64,000 nt of DNA from Reichenbachiella versicolor (GTDB lineage Bacteria; Bacteroidota; Bacteroidia; Cytophagales; Cyclobacteriaceae), in contig NZ_QFZQ01000002.1 of NCBI RefSeq assembly GCF_003171675.1, forward strand, positions 682,001 to 746,000, written 5' to 3'. A program made the position numbers and the translations under genes. Positions 11,501 through 19,700 of this stretch are shown here, one piece after another. The notes below the pieces were generated by a model. That model worked only from the letters and a program-made list of their open reading frames with translations. It was not told the DNA's origin and searched no databases. Every line of letters starts with the position of its first letter. Position 1 is the first letter of the stretch.

Positions 11501-14500
11501 ACTTTACTGCTATTTCTACGAATCCGACATATAGCGCTACAGGGATAAATAACCATGGAACTATTGAAATCACAGGTTCCGTAGATGGATTTAGAGCTCC
11601 TTCAACATTTAGTAACTCTCTAGCAAACTATTCATTTATTACAGTAGCGGAACAATCCAGCGGAACTTATCTCGCAGAAACTAATACTGCTGCTGTCGGA
11701 GACTTCAGATTGAACCAATCAGATGATTACTTATATCACTATGGTGGTACGAATGCAATTACCACTAATGGAAGTTCTGCCGCTAACATTACGACTTGGG
11801 TGTTTGATAATGAGGCAACCAACACAGCAGTAGTCAATAGAAATGGTGCGTTTGTAGCTCAAGATGCCAACTTTAGTGTCATGGCATTAGATAATAATTT
11901 TAGTGTTGGTAGCAGATACACTGGCGAATCTACAAGTGATTATGATGGAAATATCTCTGAGTTCATCATCTATAATAAACCCATTAACTCCGCCCAACAA
12001 AATATTATCGAAAACTATTTGTCTTCCAAATATGACATTACAATTACCGATGATTTCTATAGCTATGATGGAACATTTGGCTTTGATGTGATAGGAATCG
12101 GTCAAGAGTCTGATGGACAACATTTACAATCCATGTCAGATAGCTTGTTAATAATCAGTGGTGCAAGTGATTTACAGGATGGGGAATATGTATTCACTGG
12201 ACATGACAATGGAGATAAGACTAGTTGGACTACTATAGAAGCTCCGGACAATGGTTCTAATGTAAGAAGATTAGCTAGAGAATGGAGATTAGATCAAACG
12301 GGAAGTCCTGGAACCATTGTCATAAAAATAGACACGACTAAACTTCCTACTCCTCCTACTGGATACGATCAATATATAGTTTGGACAGATGACGATGGAG
12401 ATTTTAGAACAGGAGCTACGACTTACCAAGTAGAGTACTCACCTGATTTTGGATTTCATGTAACAGATGATGTTACCATATCAGATGGCATGTTTGTTAC
12501 AATAGGTGTTGGACAGCCTGTGATTCAGTTTAACTTGACTTCTTCAAGTGGCAGCGAATCTGACACCAACCCCAATATTGAAGTTTCTCTAAACTTTGTG
12601 ATGGGTGAAAATGTAACCGTTAATTATGCGGCTACAGGAGGTTCTGCTGGCAACAATAACGTTGATTATTTACTTACTTCTGGAACTCTTACCATCGCTG
12701 AAGGTCAAACATCAGCCAATGTTATTCCAGGTATTATTAATGACACTGACGAAGAATCTGACGAGACTATAATAATTACTTTGACGACACCATCATCAAA
12801 CGTTTCATTGGGTGGTCAAACAGAGCATACTTATACTATACATGACGATGACAACCCTGAAAGTAGAACTGTAACATTTGATTTAGCTGCTGCTGCAGCT
12901 AACCCAAATGAAGACGCAGGTAACCATACTGTCAATCTAAGTATCAACACCGACGACGATGATAATCCTACAACAGTAGATCTAGAAGTAGTAACGGGTA
13001 GCAGTGATGCAATAGAAGGTGATGATTTTACATTATCTACTAATACAATTACTTTCACAGCAGGTTCGCCTGGGCAAACTACTGCTTCATTTGACATCAT
13101 TCCGAATGCCGATAGCGATTATGAATTAGATGAAACTATCACTATAAGGTTAGTCAATCCAGTAAATGCGGATTTAGGAGCAATCACTGAATATACCGTA
13201 GAGCTAATCAATGATGACACTCCTGTAGAAGTTCAATTTGCTGAAACAAGTTCTCAGGTAGGAGAATCGGCTGGCACGGCGAGTATCGAAGTAGAGCTAA
13301 GTACAAGCTCTGCTACTGATGTAACTGTCAACTATTCTGTAACTCCTGGAACAGCATCAGATGGGCTGGATTATACTTTGGCTGATGGAATTCTTACTAT
13401 CAACGCAGGAGATGATGCTGAAAACATACTTGCTACGATTGTTAATGATTTGGCAGTAGAAGCAGCCGAAACACTCACTATTACGATTTCAAGTCCATCC
13501 AATGCGAGTCTTGGTAGTAATCAGACTCATACGTTAACGATTACAGATGATGATATTTCTGCTGGAACAGGACCAGCTGGTATTGGAAACTCTGCTGACA
13601 ATATACTTTGGCTGACAGGAGAAAACTTCTCTAGTGGAACATGGACAGATATTTCTGGAAATAGCAATAACTTCTCGGGAGGTACATCTCCATCTGCTAC
13701 CACTAACAATTTGAATTTCAATGGAGAAACAACTGTAACATTTACTGCTGCTCAATATTTAGAATCCACAGTGCTCAGTAGTGGTGTGAGTGATTATGAC
13801 ATGTTCTTCGTATTTGAATCTGACGGTACGGCTGATCAAGTTGTGTTTGATGCAAATGATGAATTGACAATAGGTTTAGAAAATACTAGTGGGGCATTCC
13901 AAGACCAAAATGGCTGGCAGGGTTCTACTGTCAATACTGGTACGACACCTTCGATTGTTCAAATCAACTTAGAAAGTGGAAGTAGCAATGCTGAAATAAC
14001 CATTAACGGAACCACAGCAGCTAGTGTAACTTATACGCCTACTGAAATCAATGGTGCAAGAAGATTAGGTATCGATGCAGCAGGAAATGTTTCGAATGGA
14101 TTTAGAGGTGATATCGCAGAAGTGATAATGTTTAATCAATCACTTAATAGTGCGCAAAGAACCATCATGATGAATTACTTATCTACGACTTACGGTATTA
14201 GCATCGGAGGTCTTGATAGGTATGAATATGATGACGGTACTGCCAATAAAGACTATTATGGCAACTCTATTGGGATCGGAAGAGAAGATGCGGATAACTT
14301 CCATGTTTCTGCTACTACTGAAAGTTTCTTTACCATTAGCAACCCAAACGATCTTGGTAATGGCGAATACTTAATAGTAGCGCATAATGATGGCTCAGAT
14401 GCTTGGGACAATAGTAATGGAGTTGGAGTGGAAATACCTGATAACAGTACTTGGAGAACTACTAAACAATGGAGATATGATATGACAGGCAATGTAGGAA

Positions 14501-16386
14501 CTGTAAGTATTGAAATTGATACGACTGCATTACCTGCCCCACCTGAAAATGGCCTTACTTGGGCTATCATGCTAGATGCTGACGGTGACTTTAGTACTGT
14601 AGGCAGAGTTTATACTATGTCACCTACCACAGGAGATAATGTTGGAGTAGATAATGTAGTGATCAATAAAGGTGACTATATGATCTTTACCTTAATCAAA
14701 ACTACTTCTGATGTTACTGGCCTGTGGAATGTAGCTAGCACATGGAGTACAAACCGTGTTCCTGGCCCAAATGAAACTGTAAGAATATCATCTGGAACTA
14801 CTGTAACATTAGATGCTGACTCAGAAGTAGGAACGGTTATTATTGAAAATACAGGTACACTGAACCTATCAACTTACAAGTTAAGTTTCAATGTAGGTTG
14901 CATCACAATAGAACCTGGCGGAGTACTAAATGCTCCTTCTGGAAGTACTGTTTCTTATGAAGCCGGAATTGATCAATGCGTAACAGAAACTACTTATGCC
15001 AATCTTGAACTAGACAATGCTGGTAACAAATTCTTACTTGGTCCAATCACCGTTCAAGAGGATTTAATCATAAGAGATCCGAGTGTAACCTTAGATGTAA
15101 CCACAAGTAATTATACTATTACATTAGAAGGAAATTGGTTAAGTGATGGAGTTTTTGATGCTAGAGCAGGTTCGGTGATTTTATCTGCTGGTAACAGTCA
15201 AAGTATAAATACTAATGGAGGAGAAACTTTCTATAACCTCACAGTCTCAAAAGATGCTTCAACTATAGCTACGCTAAACTCTGAAGTTTCTGTTGAAAAC
15301 ACATTGACAATGACTCAAGGTAACATTAATCTTAACATCAGCAGTTTGAATATTCAGAGTACAGGCTCAATTTCTGGTGGTGATGAGACCTCTTACATCG
15401 TCGCTGACAACGTCGGAGTTTTGAGACATGCTATTACAGCATTAAGTACTGAATACTTCTTTCCTATTGGTGACACAGATGAATACTCTCCATTCAGATT
15501 TACGCTAGTTTCAGGAAACCTTAGTTCTTCAGCGGTAACTATTAATTTGAGAGATACCAGACATACTAATATTACTGAAACTAATTACATAACCAGATAT
15601 TGGTCATTGAATAACGAAGGAATAACAGGAGCCTTAGATTATAATGTTTCATACAATTACCAAGATATTGATGTGGAAGGTATTGAGTCATTATTAAGTG
15701 CACGGAAATTTTCTTCATCTGGAGATGCGATTGGTGGATCTGTTACACCAGCATCCAACTTACTGACCTATGATGGTCACACATCTTTCTCTGATCACAC
15801 AGGTGAATCTGACCCAGTTACATTACCAGTAGAATTACTTTATTTCAATGCTGAATTATTTAACGGAAACGTAGATCTTAATTGGGCCACAATAGCTGAA
15901 GTAGATAATAGCCATTTTGAAATTGAAAGATCAGTAGATGGTATTGAATATGAAATCATCGGATCAGTAAATGGAAATGGTAATAGCGACAGTAAGATTC
16001 AATATAGTTATACAGATTACAGTCCTGTATTTGGTGTCAGCTATTATAGATTAGTTCAATTCGACTTTGACGGCGAATACAAAATCTATCCAGCTATTGC
16101 CGTTCATAAGACTCTGGGAGAAAATGATGTTAATATTTCACTTTTCCCTAATCCAACTAATAGTTCTAATATCAATGTCAGTATTTCAAGCATCGATAAA
16201 GAATCTCCAGTTCTTATAAGCATAATCAATTTGCAAGGAAATACGGTCTTCAAAGAATCGTATAACTTAATGGAATACAATAGCACTATAAATATTCGAA
16301 CAAATCTAAGAATACCATCAGGAATTTATCAAGTACTAGTAAAGCAAGCCGGAGTAACTGAATATCTAAGGTTGATTATAAGGTAA
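2521..16386 (+). CDS. Giant multidomain T9SS-secreted adhesin (4621 aa)
   Basis: The start is an ATG followed directly by a signal peptide (residues 1-21, MRNLYTLLL...LYAQ). Five large modules begin with a GP(G/A)G(V/I)G motif at residues 23, 1122, 2205, 2949 and 3684. Each holds a LamG/concanavalin-like region (LWL.., GHAEISF, GDI.E.I.F), then DVAGIGQ, FGHDN, (R/K)(E/Q)WR and DDDGDF-type motifs. Modules 1-4 are followed by Calx-beta repeats (VNEG, ITVDYTVTAGTA, ETI.I.L, ..INDND). DUF2341 plus LamG insertions lie at about residues 556-877 and 1640-1955. After residue ~4060 come beta-repeat, fibronectin-III-like and T9SS sorting domains (FPNPTNSSNINV, ending YLRLIIR). Such proteins act at the cell surface in adhesion, gliding or glycan binding; Calx-beta repeats usually bind calcium. 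The substrate is unknown. Confidence 0.9.
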   Translation: MRNLYTLLLVTVLFSFNLYAQTGPGGVGSSDGTSNLQLWLKPEGMLNGSNNPALNGETVETWQDASGHGHNGVTNDSDENTDGVPLDSTIAFFNGYPGLIFDGDYPGGTDGYVVQDINDDPSEATVMVVLATADFVNNVGVMVAYDNGNAGSTTPGDKSIGIWVQNDRDLWGRVIQSNGSYQSFSNTSTVDLISRDPNIITVHADGVSTLSQFANGSLANAQVTYNGTIQEYVDVLVGRQADEEFAGHIGEVVIFNRALNDAELIVANNYLASKFGISDLTDDFFAFDNVHFYDVAGIGQSGTDTHVSSYSDGILGINSPSALSDGDWLFFGHDGADATTWTTDEQINGDPNLERLAREWRINKTNDVGTVTISIDPTSLPAFNADFDFYTLWVDDDGDFSTGATSYPLTFSGGVYNATGVSLTDGQFITIGAYKPEINFVQTAFSGFETVTPASFQVNIDYVVDANITVNYTTGGTADEATGSGTFTISAGNTSSNTVDFTINNSDGFESDETIILTLTGGSQSHGTIGSNVSTYTIYNSDAATTSVQFDTPLEYAFKKTITIDKDMVDGSSDLENFPVLIKVDGADFLEIEGDVQSANGYDIRFTYENDIEWLDHQIELYDETNDIYLAWVKLPLLSATVDTKLEMYYGKSGATDPSSTSVFGNEWEAVYHLENANDGTSNGNNGTINGGASYASGKIGNGLALDGSNDDLEVVNNASLVFGPSESITLSVWYKGTDTSGDFMSMMNQADNAKGYALRYFSGNLSFLLGEAFLSSPEGIRANATENVNDDAWHLITMVYDGSTNASGVTIYKDGDASTFGSISNDNLSTGSDTNPGTNFTIGSRVNGGGKTQYLSGTVDEVRVVRGLLSGEWIKTEYNNMNDNGTLVTFDTEVANSGLAILESTDTVSFVIALTNTVTNDVTVNYSVTGGSAIEGTDFVLADGVATILANTSFTVITADLNNDATSEANENVIIALSNPSSVDNVSLGSSNELEFTITDDDAVPEISFSQTSISVNEGANLISYTVELNAASGQNITVDYTVTAGTATSGVDYIHSSGTLTIPADSTSATISFNVIEDNEIETQESLTIDLSNPINATLNSSFDQLSININDNDNQGIDGPAGVGYKDGSGSLTMWYVADSATVTGSNVTELKNLVGITEYDMITPASDPNFVDYAGTGTLNGHAEISFNDVQDQLATNSTLSASTFPYNEATTFVVTRHDNMSQLSDTYGTSTSQTGNVATVRFSSHLPWNGIWYYDIGTCCGSTARISGAYQADWVGEYGIFSYIASSDDGKSAYRNNELIGGPRAGTSNFTGHINNYFTLGQSWSGNHFEGDIVEFMLYTSPVNDAQRIIINNYLAAKYDLTISNDLYDFQASHAVDVAGIGQTGGEFHVAAKSSVVTVGNPSQLDDDEWIIFGHDNEDITAWNTSDIPSSFSNLQRIDREWRSDVTGTPGTASIIIADTELPSLPSGYSDYVLITDEDGIDWSNATVYPITLVDGEYIANDVILNSGTYFTVGTHIRTIEFVGNSFQDFENVNNTISLSISLRSAQDISIPYTISGTATGGSDYTIASGTFTISAENTTKTIDLGIIDETVEESDETIIVTLGAAPSGTVLGTNNVFTYTINDDDNVRSVNLDFFDYSRQLTINGSEVTGSHTDFPVLISFTNNDLRTVANGGNVQNDNGYDIAFYDSLSGSWLDHHLDYYIPTTGEVVAWVKIPTLSTTDVEITMFYGNSAIMFDQSSTTTWNSNYQAVWHMGSDNYEDGTANNLDGVDQGANDTDGIIGRAASFDGSSNVKVADVSLLSFDRTDSYTISAWYKGTDSGKTIAGIVDDNANSHGYDLYISTGNGLIGWQGDNAGNREYIRDNDAINDDSWHYLVVTWDGASGQAYVDANTNNTTTQSVGTIGNDISPNVSFTIGSRSSGAAIARSITGDIDEVRVSNTARSADWITTEFNNQSNPSAFVTVAADQDTTFALTLDETIGEVTVNVRIDPIDETQATTIDFGDQASGTALIGSDFALTPAEITIPAGSRTSSFTFDIINDLQDEEDETFTVELSNPSSNTKLGTTSNASFTITDDDLAPTIEFVDAISSVNEGSPAVTIGVQISDESGNDVTVEFAVTGGTPAATLGDDYLVPATSPLNTVTIPAGSLTGNIIINLIDDAEIEVLEDIVINLSNPSNATLGGVTSHTMTINDNDDLGFNGPGGVGEVDGSKTLKLWLAADSAAATGGNVTAWNNAIISVAGLDFAPIGTQPTRVDNAVNGHAEISFGNVNDVLESDQVLAASTFPYNEATFFIVTRTDNLNQQSSAYTTATNSSGALSGTNITAAIPNGSDDVRFDHAGDVLSTNYPTSWANGEHNIFVHRVTADSQNVWRNNEVILSAGPSSTSNNFTNHSNFNFYLGRTETDNFQGDIAEVIMFTRPVFDTQADIIQNYLAAKYGLTIENDKYVFDNTHGNEVAGIGQVSSTDNHVAAEAGVITISNASTLGNGDYVLFGHDNASISNWVTTDTPVGDSIRRVSREWRIDTTGTPGTITIALDTDLLPTPITGYQDYVLFVDADGDFTDGATVYQTTFVDGQYKAAEVPVASGDYLAVGMIIRTISFDVASSNDVESNSLNVSVNLNYAFNSDITFDYNITGGTATGGSDDYSAAATDQIQILAGQTTASFPLGIIDDSDAEEDETIIIELTNAPSGFRFGEDNEHTYTINDNDNTRKIHFASASSSADESVANVSLTIELEDPAQIDGVNETKAYLSVTGGTAESSPAPDFTLVADTVRIAAGTSSTTFDFTILDDVLSEADETIEISLSSPGNANIGTNEVYTYTIQDNESTVSVDFQDLTTTIDEGGSIARVVVELSSPSGQDVQVNYSATGGSATGSGTDYALADGTITITAGNQIGSINVALTDDSEEESAETIIIEISGATGASVTGTPTHTITLVDNDADFGFYGPGGVGSAVNNILWLDAENINGKGAASPADGSTVGTWVDRSGNSHDFTAISTNPTYSATGINNHGTIEITGSVDGFRAPSTFSNSLANYSFITVAEQSSGTYLAETNTAAVGDFRLNQSDDYLYHYGGTNAITTNGSSAANITTWVFDNEATNTAVVNRNGAFVAQDANFSVMALDNNFSVGSRYTGESTSDYDGNISEFIIYNKPINSAQQNIIENYLSSKYDITITDDFYSYDGTFGFDVIGIGQESDGQHLQSMSDSLLIISGASDLQDGEYVFTGHDNGDKTSWTTIEAPDNGSNVRRLAREWRLDQTGSPGTIVIKIDTTKLPTPPTGYDQYIVWTDDDGDFRTGATTYQVEYSPDFGFHVTDDVTISDGMFVTIGVGQPVIQFNLTSSSGSESDTNPNIEVSLNFVMGENVTVNYAATGGSAGNNNVDYLLTSGTLTIAEGQTSANVIPGIINDTDEESDETIIITLTTPSSNVSLGGQTEHTYTIHDDDNPESRTVTFDLAAAAANPNEDAGNHTVNLSINTDDDDNPTTVDLEVVTGSSDAIEGDDFTLSTNTITFTAGSPGQTTASFDIIPNADSDYELDETITIRLVNPVNADLGAITEYTVELINDDTPVEVQFAETSSQVGESAGTASIEVELSTSSATDVTVNYSVTPGTASDGLDYTLADGILTINAGDDAENILATIVNDLAVEAAETLTITISSPSNASLGSNQTHTLTITDDDISAGTGPAGIGNSADNILWLTGENFSSGTWTDISGNSNNFSGGTSPSATTNNLNFNGETTVTFTAAQYLESTVLSSGVSDYDMFFVFESDGTADQVVFDANDELTIGLENTSGAFQDQNGWQGSTVNTGTTPSIVQINLESGSSNAEITINGTTAASVTYTPTEINGARRLGIDAAGNVSNGFRGDIAEVIMFNQSLNSAQRTIMMNYLSTTYGISIGGLDRYEYDDGTANKDYYGNSIGIGREDADNFHVSATTESFFTISNPNDLGNGEYLIVAHNDGSDAWDNSNGVGVEIPDNSTWRTTKQWRYDMTGNVGTVSIEIDTTALPAPPENGLTWAIMLDADGDFSTVGRVYTMSPTTGDNVGVDNVVINKGDYMIFTLIKTTSDVTGLWNVASTWSTNRVPGPNETVRISSGTTVTLDADSEVGTVIIENTGTLNLSTYKLSFNVGCITIEPGGVLNAPSGSTVSYEAGIDQCVTETTYANLELDNAGNKFLLGPITVQEDLIIRDPSVTLDVTTSNYTITLEGNWLSDGVFDARAGSVILSAGNSQSINTNGGETFYNLTVSKDASTIATLNSEVSVENTLTMTQGNINLNISSLNIQSTGSISGGDETSYIVADNVGVLRHAITALSTEYFFPIGDTDEYSPFRFTLVSGNLSSSAVTINLRDTRHTNITETNYITRYWSLNNEGITGALDYNVSYNYQDIDVEGIESLLSARKFSSSGDAIGGSVTPASNLLTYDGHTSFSDHTGESDPVTLPVELLYFNAELFNGNVDLNWATIAEVDNSHFEIERSVDGIEYEIIGSVNGNGNSDSKIQYSYTDYSPVFGVSYYRLVQFDFDGEYKIYPAIAVHKTLGENDVNISLFPNPTNSSNINVSISSIDKESPVLISIINLQGNTVFKESYNLMEYNSTINIRTNLRIPSGIYQVLVKQAGVTEYLRLIIR

Positions 16387-16402
16387 ATAAATTATCGATA
16401 AG

Positions 16403-16426
16403 AGACCTCGTGCTTCTATGAGGTCT
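16403..16426 (+). terminator. Hairpin after the 4621-aa adhesin gene
   Basis: AGACCTC (16403-16409) pairs with GAGGTCT (16420-16426) around a 10-nt loop, 17 bases after the stop codon. There is no strong T-run, so termination is only inferred. Confidence 0.4.
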
Positions 16427-16466
16427 TAAAGCTCTATCCAAGAGTAGATTTTACGTTTAATTGCAG

Positions 16467-16509
16467 ACTCAGTGATACCCTTACATCAAAAATCAGGGTA
16501 TCACTGAGT
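16467..16509. repeat. Perfect 15-bp inverted repeat
   Basis: ACTCAGTGATACCCT (16467-16481) and AGGGTATCACTGAGT (16495-16509) are exact reverse complements separated by 13 nt. No T-run follows (TAAAACAAAA), so it looks less like a simple terminator than like a cruciform, protein-binding or RNA-processing element. Confidence 0.7.
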
Positions 16510-16539
16510 AAAACAAAATTCAAAAAACAAATACTTTTT

Positions 16540-16773
16540 CATTCATCGAAGAAAATGATTCATTCATCTAAGTATAGTACTAATTCATCTAAATAATAGT
16601 CAATAACCAACTAATTTCAGGCCCTTAGGATCAAATACCTCTTAATCTTGCGTTAAGTGAATAGCTTAAAATCTGTTTTTAAGGAGATATTCTTTAAAAA
16701 CAATTTATTGGTGCAATTAAATTAAAATCTAATTATCCAGACCTATTAGACTATTACATGAAAGTTCCCCTGG
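16540..16773 (+). promoter_or_regulatory. Upstream region of second giant gene: three 21-bp TCATCnAA repeats plus conserved block
   Basis: Three 21-bp units start at 16540, 16561 and 16582, each carrying ATTCATC followed by TAA or GAA. At 16645-16669 lies ATCTTG-N4-AAGTGA-n-TAGCTTAA, the same block as at 2392-2416 and at the same -129 distance from the start codon. The unit positions (-234, -213, -192) match those of the paralogue within 1 bp. The conservation of both sequence and spacing suggests a shared transcription control region. No other gene is seen between 16387 and 16773. Confidence 0.55.
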
Positions 16774-19700
16774 ATGAAAAACTTATACACTTTACTAATT
16801 TTCTTGCTAATTGGATTTAACCTTTCCGCACAGAACGGACCTGCTGGTATTGGAGATGGCACAGGAAGCTCTGGCCCTCGAAATGTCCTTTGGCTCGATG
16901 CCTCAACATTAAATCTATCTAATGACGATCCAATCACTATTTGGCCAGACCTTAGTGGAAATGGAAATGATCTTACCCAACAAGCTACAGACCCAGTTCC
17001 TTTCTTCAGAAACGATGGACTTGGAGGAGCTAACAATGTTGTTCGTTTTGATGGTACAGAACGTTATCTTACCATTACTGATGGTGACGCTACTGCATTA
17101 GATAATATTCCAGGCATTACCATTTATATTGTAGCTAATCTAGCTACCGTCGACACCAACCCTAGAGGTCTAATTTCAAAAAGAAACTCAGCAAACAACC
17201 AGTCAACTTATAGTTTATTTACTTGGACAGGTTCGGATCTCTACAATTATATTCAAACTAGTAGTAGAAATACACTTATCGGGACAAACCCATTATCAGG
17301 ATCCACAAACTATATTATCAATCAAATTTTTGATGGAACCAATCAAGAACAGTTTATCTCTGGATCAAGTAATGGATCAGTTGTTCACCCAAACCCTGGA
17401 TCAATTGCCAACTCATCGTCTACACTCTTCCTAGGAACACTTAATAATAACTATGGAACCTACATGGATGGTGATATGGCAGAAGTCATCATTTATGGAG
17501 AAGGGCTCAATGATGCTGAAAGAATTATTGTCGACAATTACCTATCTGCTAAATATAACATTGCTCTAGGTGCCAATGATTATTATACAGAAGGTAGCTA
17601 TTCTAATAATGTAATAGGAATCGGAAACGATGGTACTGACAGCTACATGAGTAGTACTGGGAGTGGAGCAGGGTTAACGATAAGTGGTACAACTGGCGTC
17701 ACTACCGAAACATTCGATGGTGGTGAATGGGTATTTGCAGGAAACGATGGAGGCTCTACTTTGTCAACTTTCGCAGATATCGCTGATGCTGATGTGAAAA
17801 GAATTAATAGAGTTTGGAAACTAGAAAAAACTGAAGGTGGCGCTAATCCCGGAACAGGAGTAACTTTGACTTTTAATATTTCAGACCTTGACCTATCAGG
17901 ATTTACCAACTTCGTACTGTATAAAAGAACTTCAACAAGTGGAAACTTTACAAGTCTAGGACCAGCAGACGCTACTACTGCCACAGAGATCACTTTTAAC
18001 CTTACTGATGCAGAAACAGATGACGCAGAGCAATACTTCACTATCGGATTTGACTCTTATTCTCCAGCTGGTGTAGATAGCAACTTAGCGCTCTGGTTAG
18101 ATGCTAACACTGGTGTAACCACTACAGGTTCTCAAGTTTCAAACTGGGAGGATCAAAGTAGCAATACTAATAGTGCAAATGACCCATCAACTCTATCATC
18201 TTATAATACTTCTCAAACTAACTTCAACGCAGGATTACAATTCGATGGAGATGCTACTTCTCTAGAAGGATCAGTTACTAAAGTCAACAATGACCTTACT
18301 ATTTTCACAGTTTATCAAGACAATGCTGCAAACAACTCTGCAGGAGTATTACTTGACTTAGGAGGATTTTCAATAGCTGACAATTCTTACAATGGAGGGG
18401 CAGCCTTTTCTTCAAACATTACAAAAAACCAACCTGCTATCGTCACTATTGATCATCCTGCAGGGACTACCGCAGATATATACGTAGATGGAAATAGTTT
18501 TGAATCTAGCTACACTACTACCTCCTCTCCCACTGCTGGACTGTATAATTATGTTCTAGGCGATGACGCAGATGGTAGTAATACTTTTTCCGGAACACTC
18601 AATGAAACGATAATTTATGACGGTTCAGTTTCACCTTCTGACCGCGAAGAAATCGAATCTTATTTGGCTATTAAATATGGTATCACATTAGGTCACGATT
18701 ATTTGAACAGTACAGGAACGATAGTTTTTGATGTTGATAATTCTACAGCTAATGATGGCTATGAAAGCGGAATCACGGCTATAGGGACAGATTACGACTC
18801 TAGACTTATTCAAAATATAAGTTCATCAAGTAGTGATATCGTTGTACTATCTACTGAAAATGATTTTTCAAGTTCAAATGATAATGTTTCTACCTCATTA
18901 GCTGATAATGAATTCTTATTCATCTCCAATGATGGTGGCTCCACTAGTTTGACTACGATAGATGGAAATAGTAGAGTGCCAAGAGTCTGGAAAGTCAATG
19001 AGACCAATAATCCTGGATCAGTATTTTTAGGAATACCTACATCACTATATACTCTAGACTCCATGTGGGTTTCTACAGATCCGACGTTTGCTACAGGAGT
19101 TACCAGAATAGCACTAACCAACTCAGGATCTTTCAACTCAGTCACATATGATTTTACAGATGGAGACTATTTCACATTCACGGCTGACCAAATTCTAAGT
19201 ACAGAAAATGAAAACCTAAGAGTTTGGCTAAAAGCTGACAGAGGAGTCAATACCTCAGCTTCTGAAGTGACACTATGGGAAGATCAAAGTATACATGGGA
19301 GCGATGCTAACAATGACGATACTGAATTCGATTCTCAAGGCGACCTCAGCACTCAAAATGAAGATGCTGTAGCCTACAATGAAAATGGGCTCAATTTCAA
19401 CCCGTCGATTTCATTTGCCAATGATGACCGACCTATTACAGGTTCATTCAATACTACAGAAGCTGGTGCCACTATTTTTATTGTAGGAAGAAGCGAAGAT
19501 AACAGTGGAACAGATGATGCATGGTTTGACACCTATGAAGATGGTCAGCCTAATGGCGCCGGTGTCAGAACATATTTTTTCGAAACCCAATACAATGGTG
19601 GAGGGACTTTTAGTACCAACCTTGCAGAAGACATTGGAACTATATACACTATAGAACACAGATCAGATGCTACAGCTGACATATACGAAAATGGCGTTTC

